Shown: positions 1 through 7,032 of the stretch, piece after piece | Numbering within the stretch: position 1 is the first letter of the stretch | Layout: each line of letters begins with the position of its first letter | Assembly (NCBI GenBank): GCA_036939355.1 | Contig: JALLAP010001595.1 | Span: forward strand, 1 to 12,052 | DNA from: Thalassiosira profunda | Lineage: Eukaryota > Bacillariophyta > Thalassiosirophyceae > Thalassiosirales > Thalassiosiraceae | Direction of reading: 5' to 3' | Length of the DNA: 12,052 nt | Notes under the pieces: model-generated | Told to the model about the DNA's origin: nothing | Database searches by the model: none | The model's input: the letters and a program-made list of their open reading frames with translations, nothing else | Translations under genes and position numbers: made by a program

Positions 1-355
1 CGGGCTCGGTCGACCGGGGCGCATTCCTCATCACCGAAAAAATCGCCCCGAACCAAAAGACGGCGGCCACGGCCAGCAGCACGCGGAGGTTGCGCCAGCC
101 CGGCTGCTCCCTCTGGCTGCTGCGCTTCCCGAAGTAATTCTCGCCGTAATTGTTGATGACGTTGATCCGATTGATGTTGGTAATGTGCCGTCCCGAGCGG
201 GCCTTGACGTTGCGGGAGGTGGCCGGTCCGCGGTGGCGCACCCGCGAGGCCCGGGGACTGGTGGACGGAGAGGAGGAGCCGCTGGACGACGGGAGGTCCG
301 TGGCCGGCGGCTGCCGGGCCTCGTCGGCGTAGATGTTGTCCTTGAAGGGCGACAT
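1..355 (-). CDS. Signal-anchored (type II-like) membrane protein, N-terminal fragment
   Basis: The reading frame starts at an ATG at 355-353 on the minus strand and stays open for 118 codons to the left edge, so only the N-terminus is seen. It begins MSPFKDNIYADE, followed by a low-complexity Ser/Pro/Arg-rich stretch (residues about 15-55), an Asn/Ile-rich segment with INRINVINNYGEN (about 61-73), and a basic patch leading into one hydrophobic helix at about residues 90-108 (VLLAVAAVFWFGAIF). Basic residues before the helix and the absence of a signal peptide suggest a type II topology with a long cytosolic tail, as in Golgi glycosyltransferases or sulfotransferases. The catalytic part lies outside the window, so function is unknown. 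An overlapping frame (408-31, minus) is Arg/Pro-rich and lacks the helix, so I judged it a shadow. The ATG directly follows a TTGCA sequence. Confidence 0.6.
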   Translation of the reverse strand, partial: MSPFKDNIYADEARQPPATDLPSSSGSSSPSTSPRASRVRHRGPATSRNVKARSGRHITNINRINVINNYGENYFGKRSSQREQPGWRNLRVLLAVAAVFWFGAIFSVMRNAPRSTEP

Positions 356-707
356 TGCAATTCACGTCGAGAGGTGCACCTCTTCCAAAGAAATAATGCC
401 CACCCCACAAGTTGTGTACAAACAGATAATTTGGCGCCCCCTGGACCGCCACGAACGCTTTCAGCGGATCAACCACCAACGACTGCCCGATGCACCCGCG
501 CCAATCCAGCCGCTGCGAGAGGGGTTGCAATGCAAGGGGCGTTGCTGCTGCGCTTGGCGGTGGCCACGAACCGCCCGCCAACGACAAAAATGAGCTGGAA
601 AAATTGCAACATTCGCAAGCCGCGTCCAGCGTCCACCGTCCACTCATTTCTCATGATTTTTCAACACACTCCTGGCCCGCCTGCCGCCTGCACCGCAGCA
701 TCCGGCC
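356..707. promoter_or_regulatory. Divergent promoter region between gene 1 and AAR2
   Basis: This 352-bp spacer separates two genes transcribed away from each other and must hold both promoters. I see no convincing coding exon in it. It contains TTGCAA at 355-360 (overlapping the ATG of the minus gene), 525-530 and 604-609. No clear TATA box was recognised. The role is inferred from position only. Confidence 0.45.
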
Positions 708-2390
708 ATGACCACCAACGCCGCCGCCGCCCCCGGCAGGAGGGGAGGGTGCCTCCTCCTCCTCGACCTCCCTCCCGGATCGTCCGTCACCCTCGACGGC
801 GTCACGCGCGTCACTCCCCGGCAGCCGACGGCGGGTGCAGGAGCGTCCCCCCTCCACCGCGGACTGTGCATCATCGACACCATCCACTCCAGTTCGGGCG
901 GGGGGTTTCATCTCCTCGTCGTGCGGCCGGGATATTCGAAAGATCCGGAGACGTATCCGGAGATGAGGAGCGGCTGCCGCACTCTGCCCGTGGGGTTTGC
1001 CCTGGCCTCTCCGGAGGGTGCACCCTCCTCCTCCCACAGCTCGGGATACGAGTGGATCGTTGCGCGAAGGTACGATCCGCGCACGGAGGAGATTTCCAGC
1101 GTTCCAGTCGATGATTTGACGGTCAATAATATGGTGTCTGCCATTAGAGAGGGAGGGGAGCTGCAAAAGTTTGTGATATCTTATGAGCAATTCATGAAAT
1201 CGGAGCAGAGCGACAAGAGCCTGGCCCCGAACTGGGAGGCGCGGACGTCGGTGATCGATGCGCGGTTCCTGCGGCAACGGCACGGGATCTCCTTTGGAGA
1301 TAAGATTGTGCCATCTTCGGATGGTGGGGGCGCAAGTGAAGGTGACACTGGAGACGACAGAAACAACAGCGACGGTGCATCTGTGTCCTACCCACCGTTA
1401 CCCTGCATCGACCCAACAATAAACGCCCGCAGGCTTGCCCAACATGCCGGAACGCGAGTGTACCTATCGAAACTGTCGCCAGAAAAGCGAACGCAGCTCT
1501 TGTCGGGTGGGTTTGGAGCTGTCGCTGACTCAATAAATCCGGGGGAGCGCGTGTGGAAGGATGTCGTCTGCCGCGAATACGGAGGCAAAGAGGACGACCT
1601 TTTGGGAGACATTGAGCTATCGTTTCTCCTGACGCTATTTATGGAGTGCCACGCATCACTCGAACATTGGAGGGATGCCGTATCCATGTGCTCGCTGGCC
1701 GTTGGCGACGGAGCGGCCAGCGTTGTCGCCCAGCGTCCGCAGTACTTTCAGAGACTTCTGGATATACTCACGCATCAGCTGGCGAGCATCAGTGGGGAGT
1801 TCTTCCAGGATGTGGAATACTCTGCGGGAGAAGACAATTTTCTCGTCGGTGCTTTGAGGAGATTGTGCGCGGCGTGCGAGAGCGTGGGAAAACGCAAGAG
1901 GGGTGGAGATGATGCAGCCGAGAGGTTGAAATCGACGTCGCAGAAATTGCGGGAGCTGGTGCGCGGTAGGTTCGGGCTGGACGTGTTCCTGCCCGAGAGC
2001 AGCGAGGATCACGACATGGAAGCGGATGCAGTGGCGATAGATGTGGGTGACGACGATGGCCAATGCGACAACAATGCACACGACGCATACAAAACTCAGG
2101 CAGTTGACGACGACAGCGACGAAGAAGATGGCCCGGTGATCGTGCCCTACGATCAGGTAGAGGAATCAGTGGCACGGTCATCAAAGATTGTGCAACTGAT
2201 GGCAATAGAGGCGCCAGAGCAGGCGAGGCATCGCAAGCAATATCCACTGCTGTACGCTGCCATGACTGTCGATGAAGACGAGGTCATGGCGTGTGCACGT
2301 ATATTAGATTCTCGTCCGGACGCGTCGCTGGTTCGCGAGGCCGCCGCCTATTTGGAGGAGGTAGAGGCCCACCGAGGAGGGTCGTTTTAG
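708..2390 (+). CDS. AAR2: AAR2 family pre-mRNA splicing factor (U5 snRNP assembly factor)
   Basis: This single-exon frame encodes 560 residues. Known AAR2 binds the RNase H-like and Jab1/MPN parts of Prp8 in a cytoplasmic U5 snRNP precursor and is later replaced by Brr2. The N-terminal domain (about residues 14-165) starts with GGCLLLLDLPPGSSV, the usual AAR2 opening (hydrophobic strand, then PPG and a turn). The C-terminal helical domain (about 245-395) carries the family signatures: LLGDIELSFLLTLFM followed by EHWRDAV (about 298-325), then LTHQLASISGEFFQDV and DNFLVGALRRL (about 354-385). A Gly/Ser/Asp-rich insertion (about 203-225) and an acidic linker ending SDEEDGPVIVPYD (about 445-500) follow the family pattern of an acidic stretch before a short conserved hydrophobic strand. 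The ATG at 708 fits the expected domain start. The gene is longer than human AAR2 (384 residues) because of linkers and a C-terminal helical extension. Its stop is 31 bp from that of the convergent sulfotransferase gene. Confidence 0.88.
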   Translation: MTTNAAAAPGRRGGCLLLLDLPPGSSVTLDGVTRVTPRQPTAGAGASPLHRGLCIIDTIHSSSGGGFHLLVVRPGYSKDPETYPEMRSGCRTLPVGFALASPEGAPSSSHSSGYEWIVARRYDPRTEEISSVPVDDLTVNNMVSAIREGGELQKFVISYEQFMKSEQSDKSLAPNWEARTSVIDARFLRQRHGISFGDKIVPSSDGGGASEGDTGDDRNNSDGASVSYPPLPCIDPTINARRLAQHAGTRVYLSKLSPEKRTQLLSGGFGAVADSINPGERVWKDVVCREYGGKEDDLLGDIELSFLLTLFMECHASLEHWRDAVSMCSLAVGDGAASVVAQRPQYFQRLLDILTHQLASISGEFFQDVEYSAGEDNFLVGALRRLCAACESVGKRKRGGDDAAERLKSTSQKLRELVRGRFGLDVFLPESSEDHDMEADAVAIDVGDDDGQCDNNAHDAYKTQAVDDDSDEEDGPVIVPYDQVEESVARSSKIVQLMAIEAPEQARHRKQYPLLYAAMTVDEDEVMACARILDSRPDASLVREAAAYLEEVEAHRGGSF

Positions 2391-2421
2391 CGCAAAACCA
2401 TTGCATAGCCTTCATCTTTCC

Positions 2422-3522
2422 TCAATGCAACAAGCGCTCAAACTCTGTGCCAAGCAGCACCTCTCTGACTTCGGCGTAGTTGCTTAGCGTCGTGTTGTGA
2501 AACGGAACGCTGGTCGCGGCATGCCCCGCCTTCTTGATGGCATCGACCGTCAGTTCCTCTTTGGACGGCCCCACTCCCAGAAAGTCAAAGACCCGTGCCC
2601 ACTCCGAAGTATCGTTGCCGACCAAGAACAGCTTTTCGTACGAGATGTGGATTGTGGGCACTTTCATATCTGCGAGCAGCCTGTCGGTGCGTTGCTCCAT
2701 GTCATTCAACACCTTCAGCTCTTTCAAAAGCCGTCTCGTGGGCAACTCAATGCCAGCTCCGGCCTTCATCTGCTTTTGTATGCATTCCTCGTCGCCTACT
2801 TGGCAGTGTGCGTCTATCGTCTCGTTTCTTCTGTGGGTGAATTGATGCTTTCGCCGCGAGATGTGTACATCCAACAGGTTTCTCCTCGATCTAATCACTT
2901 TGATTTGTGGCTCTTTCAATCGAGCCAGCAATTTCAGCCCTTGCAACGCTGCTTCTTCGGTAAACAGTGTTTCATAAGGCTTCCACTTGAACCCAACAAC
3001 CCCTAAATCTGGCCATTCATGCTGCTGCCAGCACATGAACTTGACGATCCAATTGCCATTGACGTCTTTGGGAGGGATGCTCTGGAAGAACCTTTTGGAC
3101 ACCTCCGTGCCTCCACCGGTGTATTCCAAGAGGTGATGATTATTGCTTCCTGTGAGCTTGCTCAGCACCTGAAACATACTGGCGGAGCCGCTGCGCCCGA
3201 GGGACATAAGGATCATTGGAACCGGGTGGCTGCGAATTGTGCAAGGGAGATGCGGCCGATCACCAACAGTTGCATTATGTTTGTCTAGACGACGCCTACT
3301 CTCACTCTCCGGATTGTTGGATGATTGACGTCGCTTGCCGCCCCCGCGAGCGCCATTAGCCTTCGGCGCGACCCGAGGCTGGCGCACGTAGGGCGGTGCA
3401 TCGTCGTACGATGTCGATGCTCTGATGGAGGTGGACATTCTCAGCGCGCATATCAGCGCCACAACGAGCGCATACGCGAGCAGAATCAGTGTCAGCGGCG
3501 CCCTCGCCCCCTTCGTTACCAT
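2422..3522 (-). CDS. Membrane-anchored sulfotransferase (PAPS-dependent, Golgi type)
   Basis: The frame encodes 366 residues from the ATG at 3522 (MVTKGARAPL), or 397 from an upstream in-frame ATG at 3615. The shorter start is preferred: it puts a single anchor helix (about 9-27) right after a short basic tail, has A at -3 and G at +4, and leaves 153 bp rather than 60 bp to the divergent neighbour. The 3615 ATG follows a run of A and remains possible. After a basic, Ser-rich stem (about 30-95) comes MILMSLGRSGSASMFQVL (about 103-120), the 5'-phosphosulfate loop with the GRSGS core. KVIRSRRNLLDVHISRR (about 198-214) fits the 3'-phosphate-binding segment. HISYEKLF and FDFLGV (about 312-335) match the C-terminal region of the fold. 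HNAT, GNDT and HNTT are possible N-glycosylation sites, as expected of a lumenal enzyme. It probably moves sulfate from PAPS to a glycan or protein in the Golgi; the acceptor cannot be deduced. Confidence 0.8.
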   Translation of the reverse strand: MVTKGARAPLTLILLAYALVVALICALRMSTSIRASTSYDDAPPYVRQPRVAPKANGARGGGKRRQSSNNPESESRRRLDKHNATVGDRPHLPCTIRSHPVPMILMSLGRSGSASMFQVLSKLTGSNNHHLLEYTGGGTEVSKRFFQSIPPKDVNGNWIVKFMCWQQHEWPDLGVVGFKWKPYETLFTEEAALQGLKLLARLKEPQIKVIRSRRNLLDVHISRRKHQFTHRRNETIDAHCQVGDEECIQKQMKAGAGIELPTRRLLKELKVLNDMEQRTDRLLADMKVPTIHISYEKLFLVGNDTSEWARVFDFLGVGPSKEELTVDAIKKAGHAATSVPFHNTTLSNYAEVREVLLGTEFERLLH

Positions 3523-3675
3523 TGTGGAGAGAAACGGGCTGCTATCGGACGCTGCTGGCAACCAAACCGTCAGCGGCATCGAGGTGCATGCACCGAGCGA
3601 GTGCACCGCCCGCATTTTTTTTTGCGGGTTGTCGCGACCGCCCTCAAAAATCTTTCCATCCCAGATCTTGCAATC
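3523..3675. promoter_or_regulatory. Divergent promoter with T-loop hairpin, between sulfotransferase and beta-helix genes
   Basis: This short spacer must serve both divergent genes if the sulfotransferase starts at 3522. It holds a perfect 6-bp inverted repeat, CCCGCA at 3609-3614 and TGCGGG at 3623-3628, with eight T between the arms. TTGCAA lies at 3668-3673, two bases before the ATG at 3676. If the sulfotransferase starts at 3615, most of this segment is coding. No TATA box was recognised. Confidence 0.4.
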
Positions 3676-4539
3676 ATGCGCCTCCTCGCTCTCCTATCCA
3701 CGCTCCTGGTCGGCGCATCCGGCGTCATCTACGACGACGGCCAAATCCACTCCCTCGCTCTCCTATCAACGCTCCTGGTCGGCGCATCCGGGGTCATCTA
3801 CGACGACGGCCAAAGCCACTCCTTGGATGGACAGTCTCTGGATGAGCCCATCTCACTCCGCTCCTCGTCAAAACTGACGCTGCCATCCGGAGATTATGCC
3901 ATCCGTGCACCTGCTGGCGGCGACGCGGCCATCAGATTGTACATGTCCAGCTTCCTCAACGCTACCGGCGGCGACATCATGGGAGCGGATGCAGCGGACG
4001 TCCACCCCGTCGCGGGGGCGGGGGTGATCGTCGGCGGGGCGAGCCGCGCGGTGTTCTCGGATGGGGCGACGGTCCGCGGCGGCAACCGCCCGGGCGCGGA
4101 TGACAATAGTGGAGGGGGCGGGGACGCCATCATCTCCCAATATTATGCATCCAACGTGACAATCTACGGAGGCACCTTCCTCGCCGGAAAGGGCGGCACT
4201 TCAGACGGGCACTCCCTCCGCGCCAGCTACGAAGCCGAGATATATGTGCACGGAGGATCGTTTTACGGAGCGTGGGTGGCCAGCCATCAGGGATCGATCG
4301 TGGTGACGGGGTGCGTGTCGAGGATAGGGACGCGGTTGGTGGGAAGGTTGGAGGACGGGCACTCTTTAGATGTGCAAACGCAAGAGGAGGCAGGCGGGAA
4401 AATCACAGCCATTCGGGATCCGGAGATTTGCAATCATTACCGCAAGAAGCCATCGTCTTCGGCTGTGAAGACTGCAGGGGTTGGGACAACTCTCGCTCAT
4501 TTGTGGTGTGGAATTGCAATGCTGCGGTGTTTGAGATAG
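3676..4539 (+). CDS. Secreted right-handed beta-helix-like protein with duplicated signal peptide
   Basis: The frame encodes 287 residues and has no intron. It opens MRLLALLSTLLVGASG, a classical signal peptide, then VIYDDGQ. Residues 4-26 are repeated almost exactly as residues 27-49, so a second signal-peptide-like hydrophobic core lies inside the precursor. The body (about 60-215) is Gly-rich with short strand-turn units such as AGVIVGGASRAVFSDGATV, NVTIYGGTF and EIYVHGGSFYG, the style of right-handed parallel beta-helix (pectate-lyase-like or adhesin-like) proteins. DGQ/DGHSL turns recur at residues 21, 44, 51, 177 and 227. FLNAT and SNVT are possible N-glycosylation sites. The C-terminus ends in a moderately hydrophobic segment (about 269-286) after a Ser-rich patch, which could be a GPI-attachment signal, but this is weak. 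No catalytic residues are identifiable, so it may be structural or carbohydrate-binding. The frame is open upstream to 3325, but the ATG at 3676 gives the signal peptide and was chosen. Confidence 0.65.
   Translation: MRLLALLSTLLVGASGVIYDDGQIHSLALLSTLLVGASGVIYDDGQSHSLDGQSLDEPISLRSSSKLTLPSGDYAIRAPAGGDAAIRLYMSSFLNATGGDIMGADAADVHPVAGAGVIVGGASRAVFSDGATVRGGNRPGADDNSGGGGDAIISQYYASNVTIYGGTFLAGKGGTSDGHSLRASYEAEIYVHGGSFYGAWVASHQGSIVVTGCVSRIGTRLVGRLEDGHSLDVQTQEEAGGKITAIRDPEICNHYRKKPSSSAVKTAGVGTTLAHLWCGIAMLRCLR
3685..3822 (+). repeat. In-frame 69-bp tandem duplication covering the signal peptide
   Basis: Two adjacent 69-bp units, 3685-3753 and 3754-3822, differ at only three positions: two silent (TCC/TCA for Ser and GGC/GGG for Gly) and one that changes Ile to Ser (ATC/AGC). 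Each encodes 23 residues beginning LALLSTLLVGASGV and ending in DGQ(I/S)HS. The length is a multiple of three, so the frame is kept. The three differences and the absence of Ns distinguish it from the exact 72-bp duplications at 4630 and 6947, so it is probably a real, slightly diverged duplication. Confidence 0.9.
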
Positions 4540-4557
4540 TAGCAATACTCCGACACG

Positions 4558-4702
4558 AGAAGAAAGACTGCGCTATGCTACCGCGCCTTCTGAAAGACTC
4601 TCCACATTTGCCCTCCCCCATCTGGTTCGNAGAAGAAAGACTGCGCTATGCTACCGCGCCTTCTGAAAGACTCTCCACATTTGCCCTCCCCCATCTGGTT
4701 CG
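4558..4702. repeat. Exact 72-bp duplication around a single N (false assembly gap)
   Basis: Positions 4558-4629 and 4631-4702 are identical over 72 bp and are separated only by N at 4630. This is expected when two contigs that overlap by 72 bp are placed end to end with a token N instead of being merged. The FkbM methyltransferase stop (4651-4653) lies in the right-hand copy, so that gene is unaffected by collapsing the repeat. The true convergent spacer between the two genes would be 73 bp shorter. A second event of identical geometry occurs at 6947. Confidence 0.9.
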
Positions 4703-5913
4703 TATGACCTTGATGATAACTTGACCTCTTCAAAACCACTGGCAAACTCCTCATGCGATATCTTTTTGTCTAATGCCTTGGATATGTTGCTCTCATCAAT
4801 CAAATTCCAAACCTTCGTGTTGCAATCGCTATGCAAGGCCCGAGTGTATGGGCCCGGAAACGATTCGACGGCTGGTATTATCATTCCCAGCTCTGTCGCT
4901 TGATCCAAGCGCACGAACATGAGATTCACAGTATTCGACCAAAATGGCGTGTAGCCAAAGACGCGAGCCAACGCGATGAGCGCCGATGCGCTTGCGCCGA
5001 AATAGCAATCGCCGGTCCAACCCGCGGAAGCTTCGTTGCCGACCGGTTTCGGGAGCGTCGAAACGGCCCACTCGCTCCCAAAGTTGCAGTTGAACTCCGT
5101 GATCAGTATCCGCGGTTTGTAGCCGGCCACGAGGATCTCGCGCAGAATCCAAAAGTCATCGTAATCGCAATCCACGCTGAGCACGTCAAGGGTTTTGCCG
5201 ACCTTGTATTTCTTCATCAGTTGGACGATGCTGGTCGGCGTGAAGTATTCTTGATGGAGGGGTATCTCCGGCCGTTCGTATCCTCCGTCCAACAAGTGGC
5301 CGTTCCAGCCGTAGAGTTCCCGGAGGATCCGCGTATTCACTTCCGCGCCGTTCTCGCTGCCAAACTCAAAGTATTCTTTGGTGCCGTGCCCTCCCATACA
5401 CCGTAGGGCTTGGAGCAATGCACCGTCCTCGTCGTTCTGAGAATAGAGCCGGATGTTTCTTACGCCATCCAAGCTCAGGAGGCACGCATTGCCCGGAGAT
5501 GATTGTTGCATTGCGCCATTGAGTAAAGGTGCAGGTATCGCCGCGGGTGCACCACTACTTCTTGATCTGAAGACGTTCGACAACACCACTCCGCATATGA
5601 ACGACACCAACAGCGCGGCAATCGTCGAGTAGCCCAGCGCCAGGGCCGCCGCCCGCTCCTTCCTGGGCGGCACAGCATGCCAGGCGGGCACCGTTGTGGG
5701 AAAGTGCTGGAGAGAGAGGAATGAGGAAGAGGAGATGGAGATGGTGAAGGTGAAGTAGGGAAGGACGGAAGGAGGAAAGATCTGGTTGAACTTCTGAGCG
5801 ACGCGTTGACACCAAAATGCCGACGACAAAGCAAGCAAGTCGTCCGCGCGGCGGGCTGCTCTCGTTGCGTTGCAGTTGCAAGCAGCCGGCAACTTCCTCG
5901 CCTCGCATCGCAT
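4651..5913 (-). CDS. FkbM-type methyltransferase-like protein with N-terminal membrane anchor
   Basis: The frame encodes 420 residues. A hydrophobic helix at about 91-113 ([16 protein letters not shown]) follows a basic PPRKER patch, suggesting a signal anchor with a lumenal catalytic domain. The domain (about 154-340) starts with [28 protein letters not shown] (about 181-194) is the SAM-binding motif I of FkbM-like methyltransferases, followed by GWNGHLLDG (about 202-210). [20 protein letters not shown] (about 242-261) and [12 protein letters not shown] (about 268-279) are also typical. The family usually O-methylates sugars or other small acceptors; the substrate here is unknown. The start is uncertain: the only in-frame ATG before the helix is at 5913, and residues 45-70 are encoded by a long pyrimidine tract ending CTCTCTCCAG (minus strand, to 5707). 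That looks like an intron acceptor, so the first exon may lie elsewhere and the first 70 or so residues may not be real. The stop is in the right-hand copy of the 4630 duplication. Confidence 0.75.
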   Translation of the reverse strand: MRCEARKLPAACNCNATRAARRADDLLALSSAFWCQRVAQKFNQIFPPSVLPYFTFTISISSSSFLSLQHFPTTVPAWHAVPPRKERAAALALGYSTIAALLVSFICGVVLSNVFRSRSSGAPAAIPAPLLNGAMQQSSPGNACLLSLDGVRNIRLYSQNDEDGALLQALRCMGGHGTKEYFEFGSENGAEVNTRILRELYGWNGHLLDGGYERPEIPLHQEYFTPTSIVQLMKKYKVGKTLDVLSVDCDYDDFWILREILVAGYKPRILITEFNCNFGSEWAVSTLPKPVGNEASAGWTGDCYFGASASALIALARVFGYTPFWSNTVNLMFVRLDQATELGMIIPAVESFPGPYTRALHSDCNTKVWNLIDESNISKALDKKISHEEFASGFEEVKLSSRSYEPDGGGQMWRVFQKAR

Positions 5914-6039
5914 TGTTCACAACCCCAACGCGCTTTGCAAAGAGGGACGGAGGCGCTGGGCTTGGCGGTCTGGCGCTGGAATTATCCTTCGGCCGCGGTA
6001 GCAGCACCCAGAATAATTTTGCAAGTTGTTCTTTGCAAG
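5914..6039. promoter_or_regulatory. Compact divergent promoter between FkbM-like and adenylate kinase genes
   Basis: Only 126 bp separate the outermost possible ATGs of two divergent genes. TTGCAA occurs at 5935-5940, 6019-6024 and 6033-6038, the last one base before the kinase ATG; another copy lies just inside the neighbouring frame at 5876-5881. Such density in so short a spacer suggests a functional element, though this is inferred from motif spacing only. No TATA box was recognised. Confidence 0.45.
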
Positions 6040-7032
6040 ATGATACAGCTCGCGACGCCCGCCCGCACCCTCGGGGCGTCCCTCCTAAGACGGCAGCAGC
6101 GCCGCCTCGTTCTCCCGGCAGCTTCCTCAGCCCTGCCGACCGCCCGATCGCTGGCGTCAATGCCCGAGGAAGAGCCGGCGCACTGCTCCCACTCGCTCCT
6201 CATCCTCGGCAAGCCGGGCGGGGGCAAGGGCACCATCTCGGGGAAGATCCTGAGCGATTTTCCGCAGTTTCGGCACGTGAGCACGGGCGACGAATTGCGG
6301 CAGCACGTGCGGAACGGGACGGCGCTGGGCCGGGAGGCCAAGAAGTACATGGATGGTACGTGGGCAGTCTGCACGTACCGATGTCTCGTGCACATATCAT
6401 GTGTCATGATTTTCTGCTAGTGAATTGCAATTGATTCTCATTCCACAACGTCTCTCTTCACATCGTCTGTGCAGAGGGAGCGCTCGTGCCGGACAAATTA
6501 ATGATCCAGATGGTCATGGACGACGCCGTCGAGGCCATCAAGAACGGCCAATCGCTACTGCTCGACGGATTCCCCCGCACGATGGAACAGGCCTCGGCGC
6601 TCGACGAGGAACTCGACGTGGATTTGGTCATCAACCTCTGCGTCCCCAACGAAACCATCATCGACCGCATCTCCGATCGGTGGATCCACCCCGCGTCGGG
6701 GCGAGTGTACAGCTATTCGTACAAACCTCCCAAGGTGCGGGGCCAGGACGACGAGACGGGAGAGCCGCTGGTGCAACGGGACGACGACAAGCCGGAGAGC
6801 GTGCTGAAGCGATTGCAGAAATACGACAACGTCACGAAGCCGCTGGTCAAGTATTACGAGGAGAAGGGCGTGATCCAGACGTTTCGGGGGACGATGAGCG
6901 ACGTGATATATCCGGAGGTGAAGGGTTGGTTGAACGAGAAGCTGGANCCAGACGTTTCGGGGGACGATGAGCGACGTGATATATCCGGAGGTGAAGGGTT
7001 GGTTGAACGAGAAGCTGGAGGAGGATGAATGA
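6040..7032 (+). CDS. Adenylate kinase, AK3-like (GTP:AMP phosphotransferase type), one intron
   Basis: Exon 1 is 6040-6355 and exon 2 is 6475-7032. The 119-bp intron 6356-6474 has a GTACGT donor and a GTGCAG acceptor, and splicing joins KKYMD to EGALVPDK, as the family requires. Nucleoside monophosphate kinases transfer phosphate from NTP to AMP. Motifs: P-loop GKPGGGKGT (about 57-65), AMP-binding STGDELR (about 81-87), LLLDGFPRT (about 133-141), and the LID starting [11 protein letters not shown] (about 174-184) with [14 protein letters not shown]. The RWIHP-SGRVY and VQ-DDKPE wording matches mitochondrial AK3 rather than cytosolic AK1, and the LID lacks zinc cysteines. The first 40 residues are rich in Arg, Ala, Leu and Ser with almost no acid, fitting a mitochondrial leader. 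As written the frame is broken at N 6947 by a duplicated 72 bp; with one copy removed the protein ends NEKLEEDE and stops at 7030-7032, about 266 residues. Confidence 0.9.
6875..7019. repeat. Exact 72-bp duplication around a single N, breaking the adenylate kinase frame
   Basis: Positions 6875-6946 and 6948-7019 are identical, separated by N at 6947. The 73-bp step is not a multiple of three, so read literally the kinase C-terminus is followed by an unrelated frame-shifted tail. The second copy, read in the original frame, runs straight to a natural end (EEDE, stop). This coding evidence shows that one copy is surplus. It has the same geometry as the event at 4630. Confidence 0.93.

Noticed and set aside
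31..408. Minus-strand 125-residue frame over the left edge
   Set aside because: Composed almost wholly of Arg, Pro, Ser and Thr with no domain; the frame starting at 355 gives a sensible signal-anchored protein instead.
185..1114. Plus-strand 309-residue frame overlapping the AAR2 start
   Set aside because: No initiating ATG at its start, Pro/Arg-rich composition typical of an off-frame read of GC-rich DNA, and it overlaps the well-supported AAR2 frame.
651..1283. Minus-strand 210-residue frame within AAR2
   Set aside because: Antisense shadow of AAR2 with no recognisable domain.
3325..3675. Upstream extension of the beta-helix frame
   Set aside because: It would bury the signal peptide and overlap the sulfotransferase coding strand; the ATG at 3676 gives a standard secretory start.
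3685..3822. The 69-bp duplication as another assembly artefact
   Set aside because: It has no N, keeps the frame, has a different length, and the copies differ at three positions, unlike the exact 72-bp blocks.
4272..4724. Plus-strand frame reading through the N at 4630
   Set aside because: It overlaps the beta-helix gene off-frame and reads through an artefactual duplication, giving a repeated peptide around the unknown residue.
6425..6970. Plus-strand frame overlapping adenylate kinase exon 2 and the N at 6947
   Set aside because: Off-frame with the kinase motifs; its late part matches the kinase shadow duplicated by the assembly error.
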